From assembly GCF_000003815.2 (NCBI RefSeq), contig NC_049988.1, positions 19,690,694-19,716,450 of the forward strand: a stretch of DNA of 25,757 nt. The letters run 5' to 3'. The translations under genes were made by a program, and so were the position numbers. The stretch comes from Branchiostoma floridae (taxonomy: Eukaryota > Chordata > Leptocardii > Amphioxiformes > Branchiostomatidae). Every line of letters begins with the position of its first letter. Within the stretch, counting starts at the first letter, position 1. The notes under the pieces were generated by a model, which searched no databases, was not told the origin of the DNA, and saw nothing but the letters and a program-made list of their open reading frames with translations. Below, piece after piece: positions 11,392 through 21,674 of the stretch.

Positions 11392-12447
11392 TACCTCCAT
11401 GAAAATTTAGAGCTTTCGTAAATTTCATTCAATTGACCAACACATTAACATAATTTATGCATGGTGTTGTTCATCATTGACTAACGTACACATGTCACAA
11501 TCATAAAATTCCCATTATTGATCATAAAGCGGTTTTGAATTTTTGCATAAATTATGCAAATAAGTTCCTCATTACCATATTTGGTATCTGCTTATATTCC
11601 ACCTATCATAATTAACATGTGTTACATGTATTGAGGTCCAGTTATTGAAAACAATAAAACTATACAATTTCCTCATTAATTATGCAAATTAAGTCCCCAT
11701 TTGCATAACATGTATATCATTATGAACATATTTGCCCAAGCTACCTGCATGCCTAAAATGATGCCAATCCGTCGCTCCTTTCTGCAGTTATCCTCTTTGA
11801 AGTGTCTTGACAAAAATGCCCCTGCAGTTCCACAATTTAATGTTAGGGGGCTGAAACTTGCCCCAATTTGTCATGGCACTAAAAGCTATCTACCACCTAA
11901 ATATCAAGACCATAGCATGTCTGAAACAAGAGATACATTGAAAAAACTGCTATTATAGAATATTCTCATTAATCATGCAAATGTGCTCCTATTTTGCATA
12001 ATTAGTATTTTATCGTGTACAACATTGTCTAAGGTACCTACATATCAAAAATCATGAAAATCCGTTGTTCCCTTCTTGAGTTATCCTCTTCAGAAGTTTT
12101 TGACAAAAACGCCCCTGCTATCCCAAAACTAGACGCTAGGGGGCCAAAACTTATGTCATTTCTTTCTGAGCACAAGAGCTATCTAACACTCAAAAATCGT
12201 GACCATAGCATGTTCAGAACACCGAGATAGCAAAACCGGAAGTTGCGCTGCAGTACCAAGGGGAGCCGCTAGAGGGCCCAAAATCTAATCATTTCCAGCT
12301 TTCATCACACACTACCAACACACCAAGTATGAAAGCAATCCACCCAGCCGTTCTTGAGTTATCTTGTTTACACACACACAAACACACAGACAGACAGACA
12401 CACAAACGCAGGGTAAAATATAACCTCCATGACATTTCATGGAGGTA
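11392..12447. mobile_element. Probable non-autonomous DNA transposon (MITE-like), about 1.05 kb
   Basis: The ends are exact inverted repeats: CCTCCATGAAA at 11394-11404 and TTTCATGGAGG at 12435-12445, each flanked by TA (11392-11393 and 12446-12447). That fits a Tc1/mariner-type TA target duplication. The right end also holds a self-complementary hairpin (12423-12446). The body is AT-rich and contains two diverged tandem units about 292 bp apart (anchors CTACCTGCAT at 11741 and GTACCTACAT at 12034). Both carry 'TTGACAAAAAYGCCCCTGC' and 'GACCATAGCATGT'. A third partial copy of the 'CCGTTCTTGAGTTATC' block lies near 12350. No transposase frame is present, and the frame at 11701-11958 lies inside unit 1. 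The boundary call is an inference. Confidence 0.65.
12369..12403. repeat. CA/CAGA microsatellite
   Basis: An ACACAC..ACAGACAGACAGACAC tract near the right end of the 1.05-kb inverted-repeat element. Its place just inside the terminal hairpin suggests it belongs to that element. Confidence 0.8.
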
Positions 12448-13344
12448 ATCATACAAAGGGTGAACAAGTATAATGCCTTCCTTTTAACGTAACGCGTACT
12501 AAATACAGTTTTGGTGTCGGTTTTACCATCTTAGTAGATGCAAACTGATTTGTAAGTTTCCCAAAGTCAACGAAAATGTGTGACAGACAAAACGTAAATG
12601 ATAATTTGTTTGGCATGCCTTTTATGTTAGTTTTTTTTCATTCTTCGTGGCACCTCTTACAACGAGGGTAAACTGAACTGATTTGTCTACAGTTCAGCTC
12701 AGTTATTTGTAAAAACTTTATTACTACTACTAATATTTCATAATGAAGGCAGTTTTTTTTACCCCAATTCTTTTCAAACGCTCGAGTTCGCTTTCTTGTG
12801 CCAGAGAAAATAATCCATAGAGTCAAATCAATATTGTCTATGTTTGCTTGCCGAGTATACCTTAAGTACACGGAATAATCCTGCACAGCTAATGTATGAC
12901 GACAGGCTTTCTTTTGAAGGCCGCTATCTAGTCAGTAATGCTTCACTACTACTTAATGTGACAATCCGTTACTATTGAGGAATATCTGATACTTTTATTT
13001 CTTGGACGCCATTTGTCGTTAAATCGTGGCAATGGCTATGGTCGTTCAAATCACCAAGAAAGCAAAATTGATGAGTTTTTCATACAAATGTATTGCGAAC
13101 CGTTCTATTGCCTGTCACCCTGCAGAATGAGGTTGATGAGTGATGACGGTTGTTCACACTCCAGTTTCTCCAAAGAATAACCTGACCGATGGCGCGATCA
13201 GCACTTAGGAAAGAGATATGTTTCTCCTCATTTAACCCTCCCTGTCCTCAGCTGACCTTTCTTCATTCGACCAACTCAACAAAGTTAGCCATGGTTTAAA
13301 AAAAGTCTTCATGTAACATGTACTCAAATAGGACCGACATATTA
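12448..13344. other. No gene seen
   Basis: Unassigned sequence. The minus-strand frame at 12886-12638 has no recognisable domain. Confidence 0.45.
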
Positions 13345-13560
13345 GCCACAATTAGTGTCAGAGAGATCAGACGCTTCAGACAGTCGTCCGGTGTCTTTCG
13401 TCAGTTACACTAATTATAGCTGATGCCACTGGCGCAAGGCACCGGATAGGATGTCTAAAATGTCTGACCGTTTCCAAAATCATATCCAGTTGCTTGTGAG
13501 TAACTGTTTTTGGCGTATGTTATCACCTTGATGTAAACCTTCATCGGCGTAGTGTCACAA
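13345..13560 (+). repeat. Dispersed repeat remnant (GACCGTTTCCAAAATCAT family)
   Basis: The segment contains CAGACGCTTCAGACAG, 'TCCGGTGTCTTTCGTCAG', then after an imperfect inverted repeat 'CTGACCGTTTCCAAAATCAT', then 'GAGTAACTGTTTTTGGCG' and an 'ACCTTCATCGGCGTAGTG' end. Part of it recurs at 16120-16225. The inverted CCGG/GACGAAAG-like halves suggest a foldback structure. I recall this family as common in amphioxus genomic sequence, which only a repeat-library search can confirm. The open frame at 13552-13746 begins in it and is not supported. Confidence 0.65.
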
Positions 13561-13789
13561 AGCTTCAAAAGTTGCCCGTTTGCTCACACGGGGTGCTTTG
13601 GGGATTCTAGCATTAAGGAGCATAATAGCTTTGCAGCTTTCAAAAAGGACCAAGAATTCCTTTTTCCAGTAGAAATGCCAGCGTCGCAGGGCTTTGTGGA
13701 TTCTTCAGTCATGTCACATGAGCCTCTGTACGCGTCACAGTCGTGACCTATCTCACCTCACCGGTACCTGTTCTCGTCTGTATCTGTAC

Positions 13790-14115
13790 CTGTATCTGTA
13801 TCTATATAGCCGCCCTTCGGCGTAACACATCAGCTTCTGTATCTGTATCTGTATAGCCGGTATAACCGCTCTTCGGCGTAACACACCAGCTTCTGTATCT
13901 GTATCTATATAGCCGGTATAACCGCCCTTTGGCGTAACACACCAGCTTCTGTATCTGTATCTATATATCCGGTATAACCGCCCTTCGGCGTAACACACCA
14001 GCTTCGCAGGCACGCGGTGCGGCAGCAGCTGGTTATATCACACTGAACACCTGTCACACCTAACTTTTGCACATCTATCTGCCAAGCGTTCTTTAAAACT
14101 ACCCAGGGAAGATGC
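13790..14115 (+). repeat. Dispersed composite repeat, copy c (four minisatellite units)
   Basis: Units begin with CTGTATCTGTAT at 13790, 13837, 13893 and 13949. The last three are exactly 56 bp apart and the first has an internal deletion. Each reads through 'AGCCGGTATAACCGCC' and 'CTTCGGCGTAACACACCAGC'. The unique tail (13999-14115) matches copy a closely: 'GCTTCGCAGGCACGCGG', 'CACATCTATCTGC', 'GTTCTTTAAAACTACCCAG'. Minus-strand frames here are rich in repeated YRYRYR and AVIPAIQIQIQ peptides, which are translation artefacts of the minisatellite. Confidence 0.9.
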
Positions 14116-14240
14116 AATGACCTGTTCTCGTCTTGAATGTTCCTGTCCTCACTTCACCCCGATTCCATCGAGGCATGCGTACTCACATACACAGCTCGAC
14201 CATGAAACAAATGGGGTGCAGTGGTCAAGGGCAATGGTTA

Positions 14241-14515
14241 ATGATATAAATTACATACAGTTGGAAAGTAAGAAAGGATATATTATCGACTGAACTCAAG
14301 TTTCTGAATGCTTTGCGTCAGGTTTACTCAGGTTCACATGGTTTATACAACTACTCACAGTTTCACATGACAAGTGAGAGAGTATGATAGATAATGGTAA
14401 GGACTATTTCTAAGCCTCTTAATCAAATGAAATATATGTAGTTGGAGAGTAACAGCGAAGATTAATAGAGCTCAAGTTTCAAAACGTTCTGTGTTAGGTT
14501 TATTCTTCTTTCACG
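14241..14515. repeat. Diverged direct duplication, offset about 180 bp
   Basis: 14241-14340 and 14421-14515 share, in order, an AT-rich start, CAGTTGG(A)AAGTAA versus TAGTTGGAGAGTAA, CTCAAGTTTC and GT(C/T)AGGTTTA(C/T)TC. Similarity is moderate, so the duplication is old. Confidence 0.6.
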
Positions 14516-15230
14516 TGCCAACCACCGTATAATAGATAGCGAAGTAAGCTTTAATGACACTTCATCCAACCTCTAACACCTATCCCATCTTTCTTCGTCT
14601 TCAAGACGCATATTTCCCCTTTCTACTAGGACGGCGCTCTCGCTGCGCTCTCTCTGCGACCTAAAATTTGACATATCAAATAATTGTATATAAAAGAAAC
14701 GAATCTTGCTACATTTTCTGTGTTTTGTTGTCACAGTTTTACGTTTTGTGTGGTATACTCAGTGTGAAAGTGAAGGTTACACATATCCTATTTAGGTCAC
14801 ATTGAGAGCAAAGCGCGCGCGATCGCCGTCAAGTAGAAATGGCGCCTTAGAGTTCCCTTAGGCTTCTCAGCGGAATTTAAAGTCTGGTTTGATTCATGTC
14901 TGAGCCATCTCTCCTTGAGGCAGAATGAGCCTTCATCATGGATAATCAGCGGCGCAACTCTGAGACCCTCTGAAGATCACAGCGTTCGATTCCGTCTCCG
15001 TGGTCATCCCTTCAAACCTTATCTCTGACAACCAAACACACAACCCCGAGATAACCTTAATGCCTTCATCTGGCGTGTATTGGGGAGGGTAGCCCCTGGG
15101 CAGCCGAGGCGTAAGTGTTGTTGGAAGTGTTTTCAAAGCAATCAAACTTGGAGTAGACTCATCGGATGTCTGACCGGTTCTGTGACCTACTTTAAGTAAT
15201 ATGATCCCTTTGCTCGTACACGGTGACAAG
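14516..15230. other. No gene seen
   Basis: Unassigned sequence. A short GC-rich patch with GCGCGCGCGATCGC lies at about 14813-14826. The minus frame at 15229-14936 has no recognisable domain. Confidence 0.45.
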
Positions 15231-15238
15231 TGACGTCA
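15231..15238. promoter_or_regulatory. Perfect CRE palindrome (TGACGTCA)
   Basis: The second exact CREB/ATF-type site of the window. No TATA box, CCAAT box or coding start is evident close to it, so function is uncertain. Confidence 0.3.
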
Positions 15239-16119
15239 GTAAAGGGTCAAATATCAAAGGTGTTTAAAATGATATACTTTATTTTAAACAATCCATTTGC
15301 TGCCGGCAGACGCCTTTCTATTACAACATGTGAAGGTCCATAGACCAGAAAGATCATGAAATACATGCCAACTGCTAATAAGGGCATTTGCTGCTTGCTT
15401 GTATCTTTGGCTTTTTTTAAGGGATACGAGTCATTTGTCCAGTATTGGTTACTGTTATAGAAATGTAGTTCCCCATTATTCACTTACATGCATAGCGTCA
15501 TGGAATAAAACGATTTTTGTCTCTGTGTGAGAGTCACTCACTCACTCATGATCACGGTCCATAACCTCAGTGGTCGTAGGGGGTCCACGACATCCGGCAG
15601 CAGTTTTAGCAATTAACCATAGGAAAGCGGAATAGTCATGTTTGGGATCTCTTAGGAGTGTTTGAGCAACGTGCAAGATGCCAAGATGGCGATCAGGACG
15701 AGCCTCATGTTCTCTTCTAAGATATGGTTCTTCTTATGGCCTTTGTTTCATTCGACCGATGAACTATGGAGAAAGAAATCTTTCCGTAACGATCGACCAA
15801 CCCTATTATAGGCTTGAAAGGCAAAATGCTGCAAGGTTCTGATGGAAAACTATTTTTTTGCAGGAAACAATTAGTCATAGCAACACAAAAAATACTGAGG
15901 TACTCCATCATAGTATTTCTAGACGCCTTTTTTTGGGGGGGGGGCGGAAATGTCTGAATTTCATATAACAAGCCATCAAACTTTGTTTTCTTATGGTCTC
16001 TCATTGTTCACGATTAAGATTAGATATCATGGTAATTAGATATACTAAAAAGCAGTTACTCGACCAGCAACTGAATAATGATTTTGCAAATGGTCACTAA
16101 AAAGGTTTCTTTCAGATCT
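15239..16119. other. No gene seen; small inverted repeat and T/G run
   Basis: GTTTAAAAT at 15262-15270 pairs with ATTTTAAAC at 15281-15289. A T7G10 run lies at 15928-15944, like the T13G13 run at the left window edge. A minus-strand micro-frame at 15708-15652 encodes an 18-residue signal-peptide-like stretch and stops at once. The frames at 15483-15247 and 16004-15717 (minus) show nothing recognisable. Confidence 0.45.
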
Positions 16120-16225
16120 CTTCAGTGTCACTGACGAAGCTATCTGCAACCTTTGACCGTTTCCAAAATCATTGCTTGAGTAACTGCTTTTTGGCGCCTC
16201 TCATTGTCGATCGATGAGATTTTCG
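16120..16225 (+). repeat. Fragment of the GACCGTTTCCAAAATCAT repeat family
   Basis: AGTGTCACTGACGAAG is followed by 'TTTGACCGTTTCCAAAATCA', 'TTGCTTGAGTAACTGCTTTT' and TGGCGCC. It matches the repeat at about 13458-13520 in the same orientation, but is truncated on the right. Confidence 0.7.
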
Positions 16226-17339
16226 TCTGATCAGAATATTTTGGTTCATATTAAAAGTAACTCCTCTGGACCATAGGATGATCAGCCACGGAACGTAGTA
16301 CGTACGCTCTGTTAGTGCTTGTTCTGTCATGAAGGAGTTCGTCATTTTTAATCAGCTGCACCAGCAGGAAACTAATGGTGTTCAAAGTACTGTGTTAATG
16401 ACTGCTTTAAACACTGTAGGGGGAAGTCTTTGGAATATTATACCAGCTTTGCCGGGCACTCTCACGTCTCTGACAGCATAGAATTCGCCAAAGGCTGAGA
16501 AGAGGACCGGTTGTGAAACGCTATTTGTGAAACGAATTTTTCTAACATAGGAATATTCCGTCCATTTCACTCTAATACATGAAGATTGCGATAATGCTGT
16601 TTCTTTGGTAGCCGTGTGGAGAAGTGGACAATTATATTCTGCACTCTCAAGTGCAGAATTGTATGTGATGAACACAAAATAAGCCCACATGTTTGCAAAA
16701 AGCAGCACTTGGTGACATTTGCCGATCAGTCGCCATTGACCTTCTTTTCATGTGCAAATCTTAACGAGCTCCTAACATAGACGAACATTCCCTCGACTGC
16801 CTGAATCCCTTCACCGCGCCATAACCAAGTATAAGTATTGCATAACGAGCACTATAAAGTATTTACCACGTATTTAGGGGATTCCTGATACATCTCAAAC
16901 ATGGCATAATTGCATTTAACTGTATTATTTCTTCAAGGACAGCGGCTGAATGACGCCGTATATACTAAAGTTAGAAATTGAAATTGCTTGTGATCTAAAT
17001 TTACTACAGGGGTTCGTGAGTATGGCAACCACTATGTGGACTGGCGCCACATCTCTGTTAAGCCAGGGGTTTAAAGATAAGTTTAGTGATTTAGACAATA
17101 CATCTTGAAGACACCGACCAGAGCAATCATCAGGTGGGTTGGTGCCAACTTTATGTCAGCACTTAGTAAACGTTTGGATGTAGAACTTTACGACATGATA
17201 TGCATAATGTCAGTTTATACCTGTGATTTTATACATACTAGCGTTACCTGGGATATAATTAGTGAATGTACTGAATACGGTGTAATTTCATTTGCATTCA
17301 TAGCAATTTTATGGGAGTACTTAACAATCGTATTTTCAA
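16226..17339. other. No supported gene
   Basis: A minus-strand frame of 108 codons (16708-16382) and a plus frame of 80 codons (17105-17347) are open. The minus frame is rich in ordinary residues and starts hydrophobic, but I see no domain, no matching splice signals and no second copy. Frames of this length are expected by chance in 25 kb, so I do not call it. Confidence 0.4.
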
Positions 17340-17580
17340 ATGGGTAATCCAATGTTGTTTGTATCTCTAATAGGACGTACTGTTGTTTTTCTCTCTGTGT
17401 CTGTCTGTATGTCTGTGTGTTTCTGTTTCCAGATTTTTGTGGTCAGTATAACTTTAAAATCGCTGATGGATTATGATGATATTCGGTACGTCGAAGAAGG
17501 GTTGGCAATACGAACTTCAAGGTCACTTTATGCGCAAGTATTCTTTTTAAGTTTCGCCAGGCCAAGGAAAAATTAGTCGT
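17340..17580 (+). repeat. Likely dispersed repeat fragment with TCTG-rich tract
   Basis: A CTGTGTCTGTCTGTATGTCT tract (about 17394-17428) is followed by GTGGTCAGTATAACTTTAAAA, then GATGGATTATGATGATATTCG and a block ending near AACTTCAAGGTCA. I recall similar phrases in repeats common in marine invertebrate genomes. That is memory-based and low confidence; the 78-codon open frame here is not a gene. Confidence 0.35.
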
Positions 17581-17639
17581 TGCTATTCATTGATGTCGTT
17601 GATGTCATAGTTAGTACCAGATCCTGGTAAACACTATCA

Positions 17640-17835
17640 GTCTCTCCTTTGCCCCACAACATTCATGTCGATGATTGTAAAAGCCTCCAATGAATGTAAG
17701 AAACTTATCCCACACTACAACTCCTGCATTAGTTAGAGAAGCCTTAAGTTAAGCTGTAAAACTGTAGTTATGTAGATGCCATACTTTGTACCTCGTACTA
17801 TTGTTGTGCAATAAAGTTATTTCTATTTGATTTGT
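17640..17835 (+). mobile_element. LINE-like 3' end (truncated retroposon)
   Basis: The segment closes with TACTTTGTACCTCGTACTAT, TGTTGTGCAATAAAGTTATT and a short TTCTATTTGATTTG tail. The AATAAA signal followed by a short tandem A/T-rich tail, with no open frame upstream, is how 5'-truncated CR1/L2-like non-LTR elements end, and I recall such ends in amphioxus. An alternative is the 3' UTR end of an unseen gene. No reverse transcriptase coding is present. Confidence 0.45.
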
Positions 17836-18540
17836 CAGTGGTCTTCATTGGATCATAAAACACCATATATTAGTCTGTAGCTTCAGCTGGTTCTAATGCT
17901 GTAGTAGACGCATGTATCTGGGTCTCACCAGTCAAAAGTTGTGATCCTAGATCTTGCACGAGATTCAATCAGGTAGAACGTTAATCCTGTCCCTAATGAA
18001 CATTTGGCACTTTTGACCCGTGTGTGATCACGTAAGGTCAGTAAGAGTTCAACAGGAAATTAAACACAGTTACTCTGTCTGTGGGGGTTCTGAAGGATGT
18101 CAGGAAGTCCATCCCTCTCTTGTCAGCTGCTAATTAAAACACAAGCTACGCTAAGGGGACTCTTGGAAGAAGTCCATACGTAGCTCTGAGATTTACGCTC
18201 AGCCTCATTGCTCAGATTGGGCACCTACTGGCTGCAGTGATATTAAAAGATAACCTTATTGGAAATCGCAGTGTTGCCACTTAGTTAAAACCAATGTGCA
18301 GTAACGGAAAAATCGACGCAACATAGGTTGGTTGTGCTACGTATTACCTATTTAGAATCATAGGATAGGCAATAATGAAAGTTTGATGTATCAAGTGCAT
18401 TTCTCTCTCTCCTATTTATCCTAGTCCCTTGACGTCGGGGTCACCGAGGGATGGGGGGACAAGTATATTTACAGACATTAAGGTATGCCATTGTCTGTGT
18501 TGTCAAGTGGGTCAGGTACGGTGTGCTAGAGTTAAATAGC
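17836..18540. other. No gene seen
   Basis: Unassigned sequence without a recognisable exon, RNA gene or repeat boundary. Confidence 0.45.
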
Positions 18541-18654
18541 TTTTAATTTGGACTTTCAGACAGTTCAGTTTCTGACTGTCTCGAGTCATTCTGCCAGTGC
18601 CCTGCCACACGGCTTCGCGGAGAATCTTCCAGCTTTTACTCGGCAATTTATAAA

Positions 18655-18862
18655 TGAAAACTTGTCAATTGGTTTCTATATATCTATTTTGGCCATGATA
18701 GCGTTTAGGCTTCTTGATATCCGAAGATTAGAGTATCTAAGCTTGCTTCCAATTTATACTCTGGAATCTAAAAAAAAAACTTTTTCAATTGGTTCCTTTT
18801 CTAGCCATGACGACTTTTGGACATGCTGAAATCCTAAGTTCAGAGTGTCTGAGCCGGAGCTT
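18655..18862 (+). repeat. Diverged tandem duplication, offset about 120 bp
   Basis: 18655-18749 and 18774-18862 share AAAACTTGTCAATTGGTT/AAAACTTTTTCAATTGGTT, then a TAGCCATGA/GGCCATGAT block, GA(T/A)ATCC, AGAGT and GCTT in order. The 93-codon open frame 18548-18829 spans both copies and ends inside the second. It has no recognisable domain, so I do not treat it as a gene. Confidence 0.5.
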
Positions 18863-19239
18863 ACAGGGCTAACATCGGGTAGTCTGTTATATCTCCTGTT
18901 GGCAGTAGTACAAAAAAGGTTTTAGAATATTTGCGGGGTTACCCGCACAACTACGTCACCACTACGAGAAAGAAAGTTATAGTATCCTGAAAAATGAAAA
19001 TTTTTGCATCAGTTTTCAGTTACCATGTTGGTGTAGAGAAGTAATGTCTGTATGTAGTAATCTAATGCGTGTCTAAATCAAAAGTCATGAATATGTTGTA
19101 TTTCGTAGCATTGCAATTAAGAAGAACCTTGTCGGCTTCTCATAAAAGTGTCTATTAGCTAATTGTTTCAATGTCCCCTTCACCAGTTTTCTTCATGATT
19201 CTGATTCACTTCATGCTTTTATATCAATATTTATTAGCA
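18863..19239. other. No gene seen
   Basis: AT-rich unassigned sequence up to the left inverted repeat of the next element. Confidence 0.45.
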
Positions 19240-19942
19240 TAGAGTCCATTCCAAGACACCATGCGGATGTTTGTTGCCATTGTTTAGAATTGATTTTAAA
19301 GTTTTGTAATCATATGTCTAGGACATTTGATACTTCAGAAATATTTTTAACACTGTTTCAACTTTATAAATATTTCCCTGGTCCTGTAAAACTTTGGAAA
19401 TGTTCATGGTGTGGAATTAGATACTTCTGATGGTTTCTAAATAATGATAACAGCATTCTACCATTATTTACCATTTTCTACCATTTTTTGTATTTGGTTC
19501 GGTGGGCTGGGAAGATAGCAATTCACACATCCTTGCAAAGTATAGTTGGGTGCCATGCAACAATGGCCCATCACAAAGGATCCACCAGTGCCCAGCAGTG
19601 AAATCTAAAGATATACAGATGCAACAATAGGGCTTACTTTTATGTATTGGGCAATAACCTAATTTTACCATTTGGCCAGGTTTACCATTTTTTGTAAATA
19701 TTTGTAAATGTGAAATAATCACAGAGAGGTTTCACAATTATTCTAAATAAAGATATTTTTGTACAGTTACTTTCAAAATGTTTCTAAAGTATTCAAAGAA
19801 ATTCAAATAAATGAGTATTTTCTTAGTCAATTTTTTGAAAATAATTTATTTATTGTGGCTCAGATATTCTTTTATTCAAAATAATTCAGACTAATTATAA
19901 ATATCGCCTAAAAACCCTCATGGTGTCTTGGAATGGACTCTA
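19240..19942. mobile_element. Non-autonomous DNA transposon with perfect 24-bp inverted ends
   Basis: The left end (19240-19263) is TAGAGTCCATTCCAAGACAC followed by CATG. The right end (19919-19942) is its exact reverse complement. If the outer TA is a target duplication, the element is 699 bp with 22-bp terminal inverted repeats and belongs with TA-inserting (Tc1/mariner-like) elements. The body is very AT-rich and has repeated TTTACCATTTT phrases. It contains no transposase; the minus-strand frame 19722-19468 (84 codons) has no recognisable domain. The perfect ends suggest fairly recent insertion compared with other repeats in the window. Confidence 0.8.
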
Positions 19943-21088
19943 TATCATATATTACAATAAGGTCGTACGACATAGCAAGTCCACACGTGCAAGGTAAAAT
20001 GTGCAGGTCATTGCCAAGTATACAGATCCTGTATGATTTATACATGTCCAGACTCCACAGGTCAATTTTCATAACGATTTTTTGAATGAATCACTCGGCC
20101 AGAAATTCCTGCCAGAAGAGTTAGAAGCTATGACGCGACTATGCCTAAACCACGACACAATAACGTAAACAACGTCTACTTCACTCTTTGTGTGAGGGGG
20201 TCTCCATTCAATCGTCAATAATGGATGCCAACATTGCATAGATGTCAGCGACCTTTAATCTACCTTTAAGCTTTTAAGACGGTAGACTCTTTTCAACTCT
20301 GTGATGGAGTAGTGAAGATGCTCTCGACTTCTCCACTTTTCTTCCCGAGATAAGACGCTCGCCCACGATCGGTAATGCTTTCTCCTCGTGATAAGTGCCA
20401 GGGAACATTGAAAGCGCCTTGAGAAGTCGTGCCCTGCAAGAGAAACGTTTCCGCCCTTCGGTCTGAGTTATTCCATGCCAGTCCTCCATGACATGTTTTC
20501 GATTTGTTTGCAAATGTGCATGTATGTTTGCTGACTTGTGTTTGGGTATCCGAACAGCTTTGGTTCAATACATGTTTCTATTGAGACCTGGCGAATCCCC
20601 GTCTCGTATTCAGCTAGATGAAAGGGTAATTATGCCACCCCGTGAGGGCCTGTATAACCCCAACGGTACTGTAATGCACGGCATGACACTACAACTACTA
20701 CTTCTGTTGTAACAATTTTAACAATATGAATGGCAGATGACGATTGTTCTTGTAAACATTTCGCTATCATAATGATAGTGAAATCTTTCTGTTTCTATTA
20801 ATTAACAACTAGAAGCGTTCGTTAGGCCGCTTATGATTGAGAACATGTGGCTACGCTATGGCGCCAATCAAAATGCTCGCAAAACAATGAATTTAGAGGT
20901 TTCGGCATCATGACTTAAGTAATGTATGGTCTGTACGGTTGTTGTTTTATCAATGTTGTAGGCTGCTAAAATTCGACCCTACTATATAGTTAATGCACAG
21001 ATTAAAGAAAATCTGGTATCCTAACCACCATCTTGATGCTAATAGATTCATTGCATGATTCTGAAAGCTTGCCAGACGAATTAGGGAA
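19943..21088. other. No gene seen; one short hairpin
   Basis: An imperfect palindrome at 20759-20783 (TTTCGCTATCAT..ATGATAGTGAAA, one-base centre) could form a short hairpin. Open frames on both strands at 20274-20712 overlap and show no domain. Confidence 0.45.
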
Positions 21089-21160
21089 TGACGTCAATGC
21101 ATTTCTTTCATCTGATTGGACGTCGAGCGTGGCCCCGCATCCTGGCAAATGGTATATAAT
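21089..21160 (+). promoter_or_regulatory. Candidate core promoter: CRE, inverted CCAAT, TATA
   Basis: An exact TGACGTCA (21089-21096), a GATTGG inverted CCAAT box (21114-21119) and a TATATAAT TATA-like box (21153-21160) follow in the order and spacing usual for RNA polymerase II promoters. This predicts a start near 21180-21190. It lies about 0.9 kb upstream of the receptor exon on the same strand, so it may drive that gene and would imply cAMP/CREB responsiveness. No transcript evidence is available, and the motifs could coincide by chance. Confidence 0.4.
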
Positions 21161-21674
21161 AACAGTAGTCTTCTGACGGTACAAGGACTACGGAGTTGCC
21201 TCCATATAAATTCCACCCCTTGCTTTTGAAGTCCCATCTTCGTCCGTCATATTCGCGGTGTGAAACTACAAAAAACGTGCCGTGTGCTTCCTGCCAATGT
21301 ACAGTATGGTCGACCATTAGAGACTGAGCTTCCCCTGTCGTCAATTTCTTTCGTGTCTTAAAAGCTTTTGTCGTCAGCATCTGTACAACACTGCTATGTT
21401 ATTGGTTCTCGCGCGGGTTTCGCTCGTATTGATGCAATTTTTATATCCAAGCTGATGGTAGAGAGCTCTAATAGGAATTCTATTGTACCATTTCCATGGC
21501 GAGTATCATTATTGGATAAGTTTCAACGCGCTTGATGCGGCTAAAACCACATGGTGCTGAAATAGAAAAGGCCTATACGTCGATTAGAGACCACTTCCTC
21601 TACAAAGGTGAGCGGCGACGCCTTGAGACTAGTTAATAGGTGTGGAGTAACCAGCAGTGACGCTCGCCTCCCGG
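21161..21674 (+). other. Possible 5' leader or first-intron region of the receptor gene
   Basis: If the TATA box at 21153 is used, this would be transcribed as 5' UTR or an untranslated exon and intron. It contains no long frame continuing into the receptor. The minus-strand frames (21184-21002, 21380-21108, 21828-21541) are not recognisable. Confidence 0.25.

Noticed and set aside
13753-14117. Minus-strand frames with YRYRYR and IQIQIQ repeats.
   Set aside because: They are translations of the CTGTATCTGTAT minisatellite in the dispersed repeat; the peptide repeat follows from the DNA repeat.
14920-15010. GTTCGATTCC resembling a tRNA B box (about 14983).
   Set aside because: No A box, D arm or acceptor pairing can be drawn around it.
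16382-16708. 108-codon minus-strand frame with a hydrophobic start.
   Set aside because: No recognisable domain, no second exon with matching splice sites and no repeat or conservation evidence. The length is within chance for six frames over 25 kb.
21108-21380. 90-codon minus-strand frame across the promoter region.
   Set aside because: No recognisable family; it overlaps the CRE-CCAAT-TATA module read on the plus strand, which is better supported.
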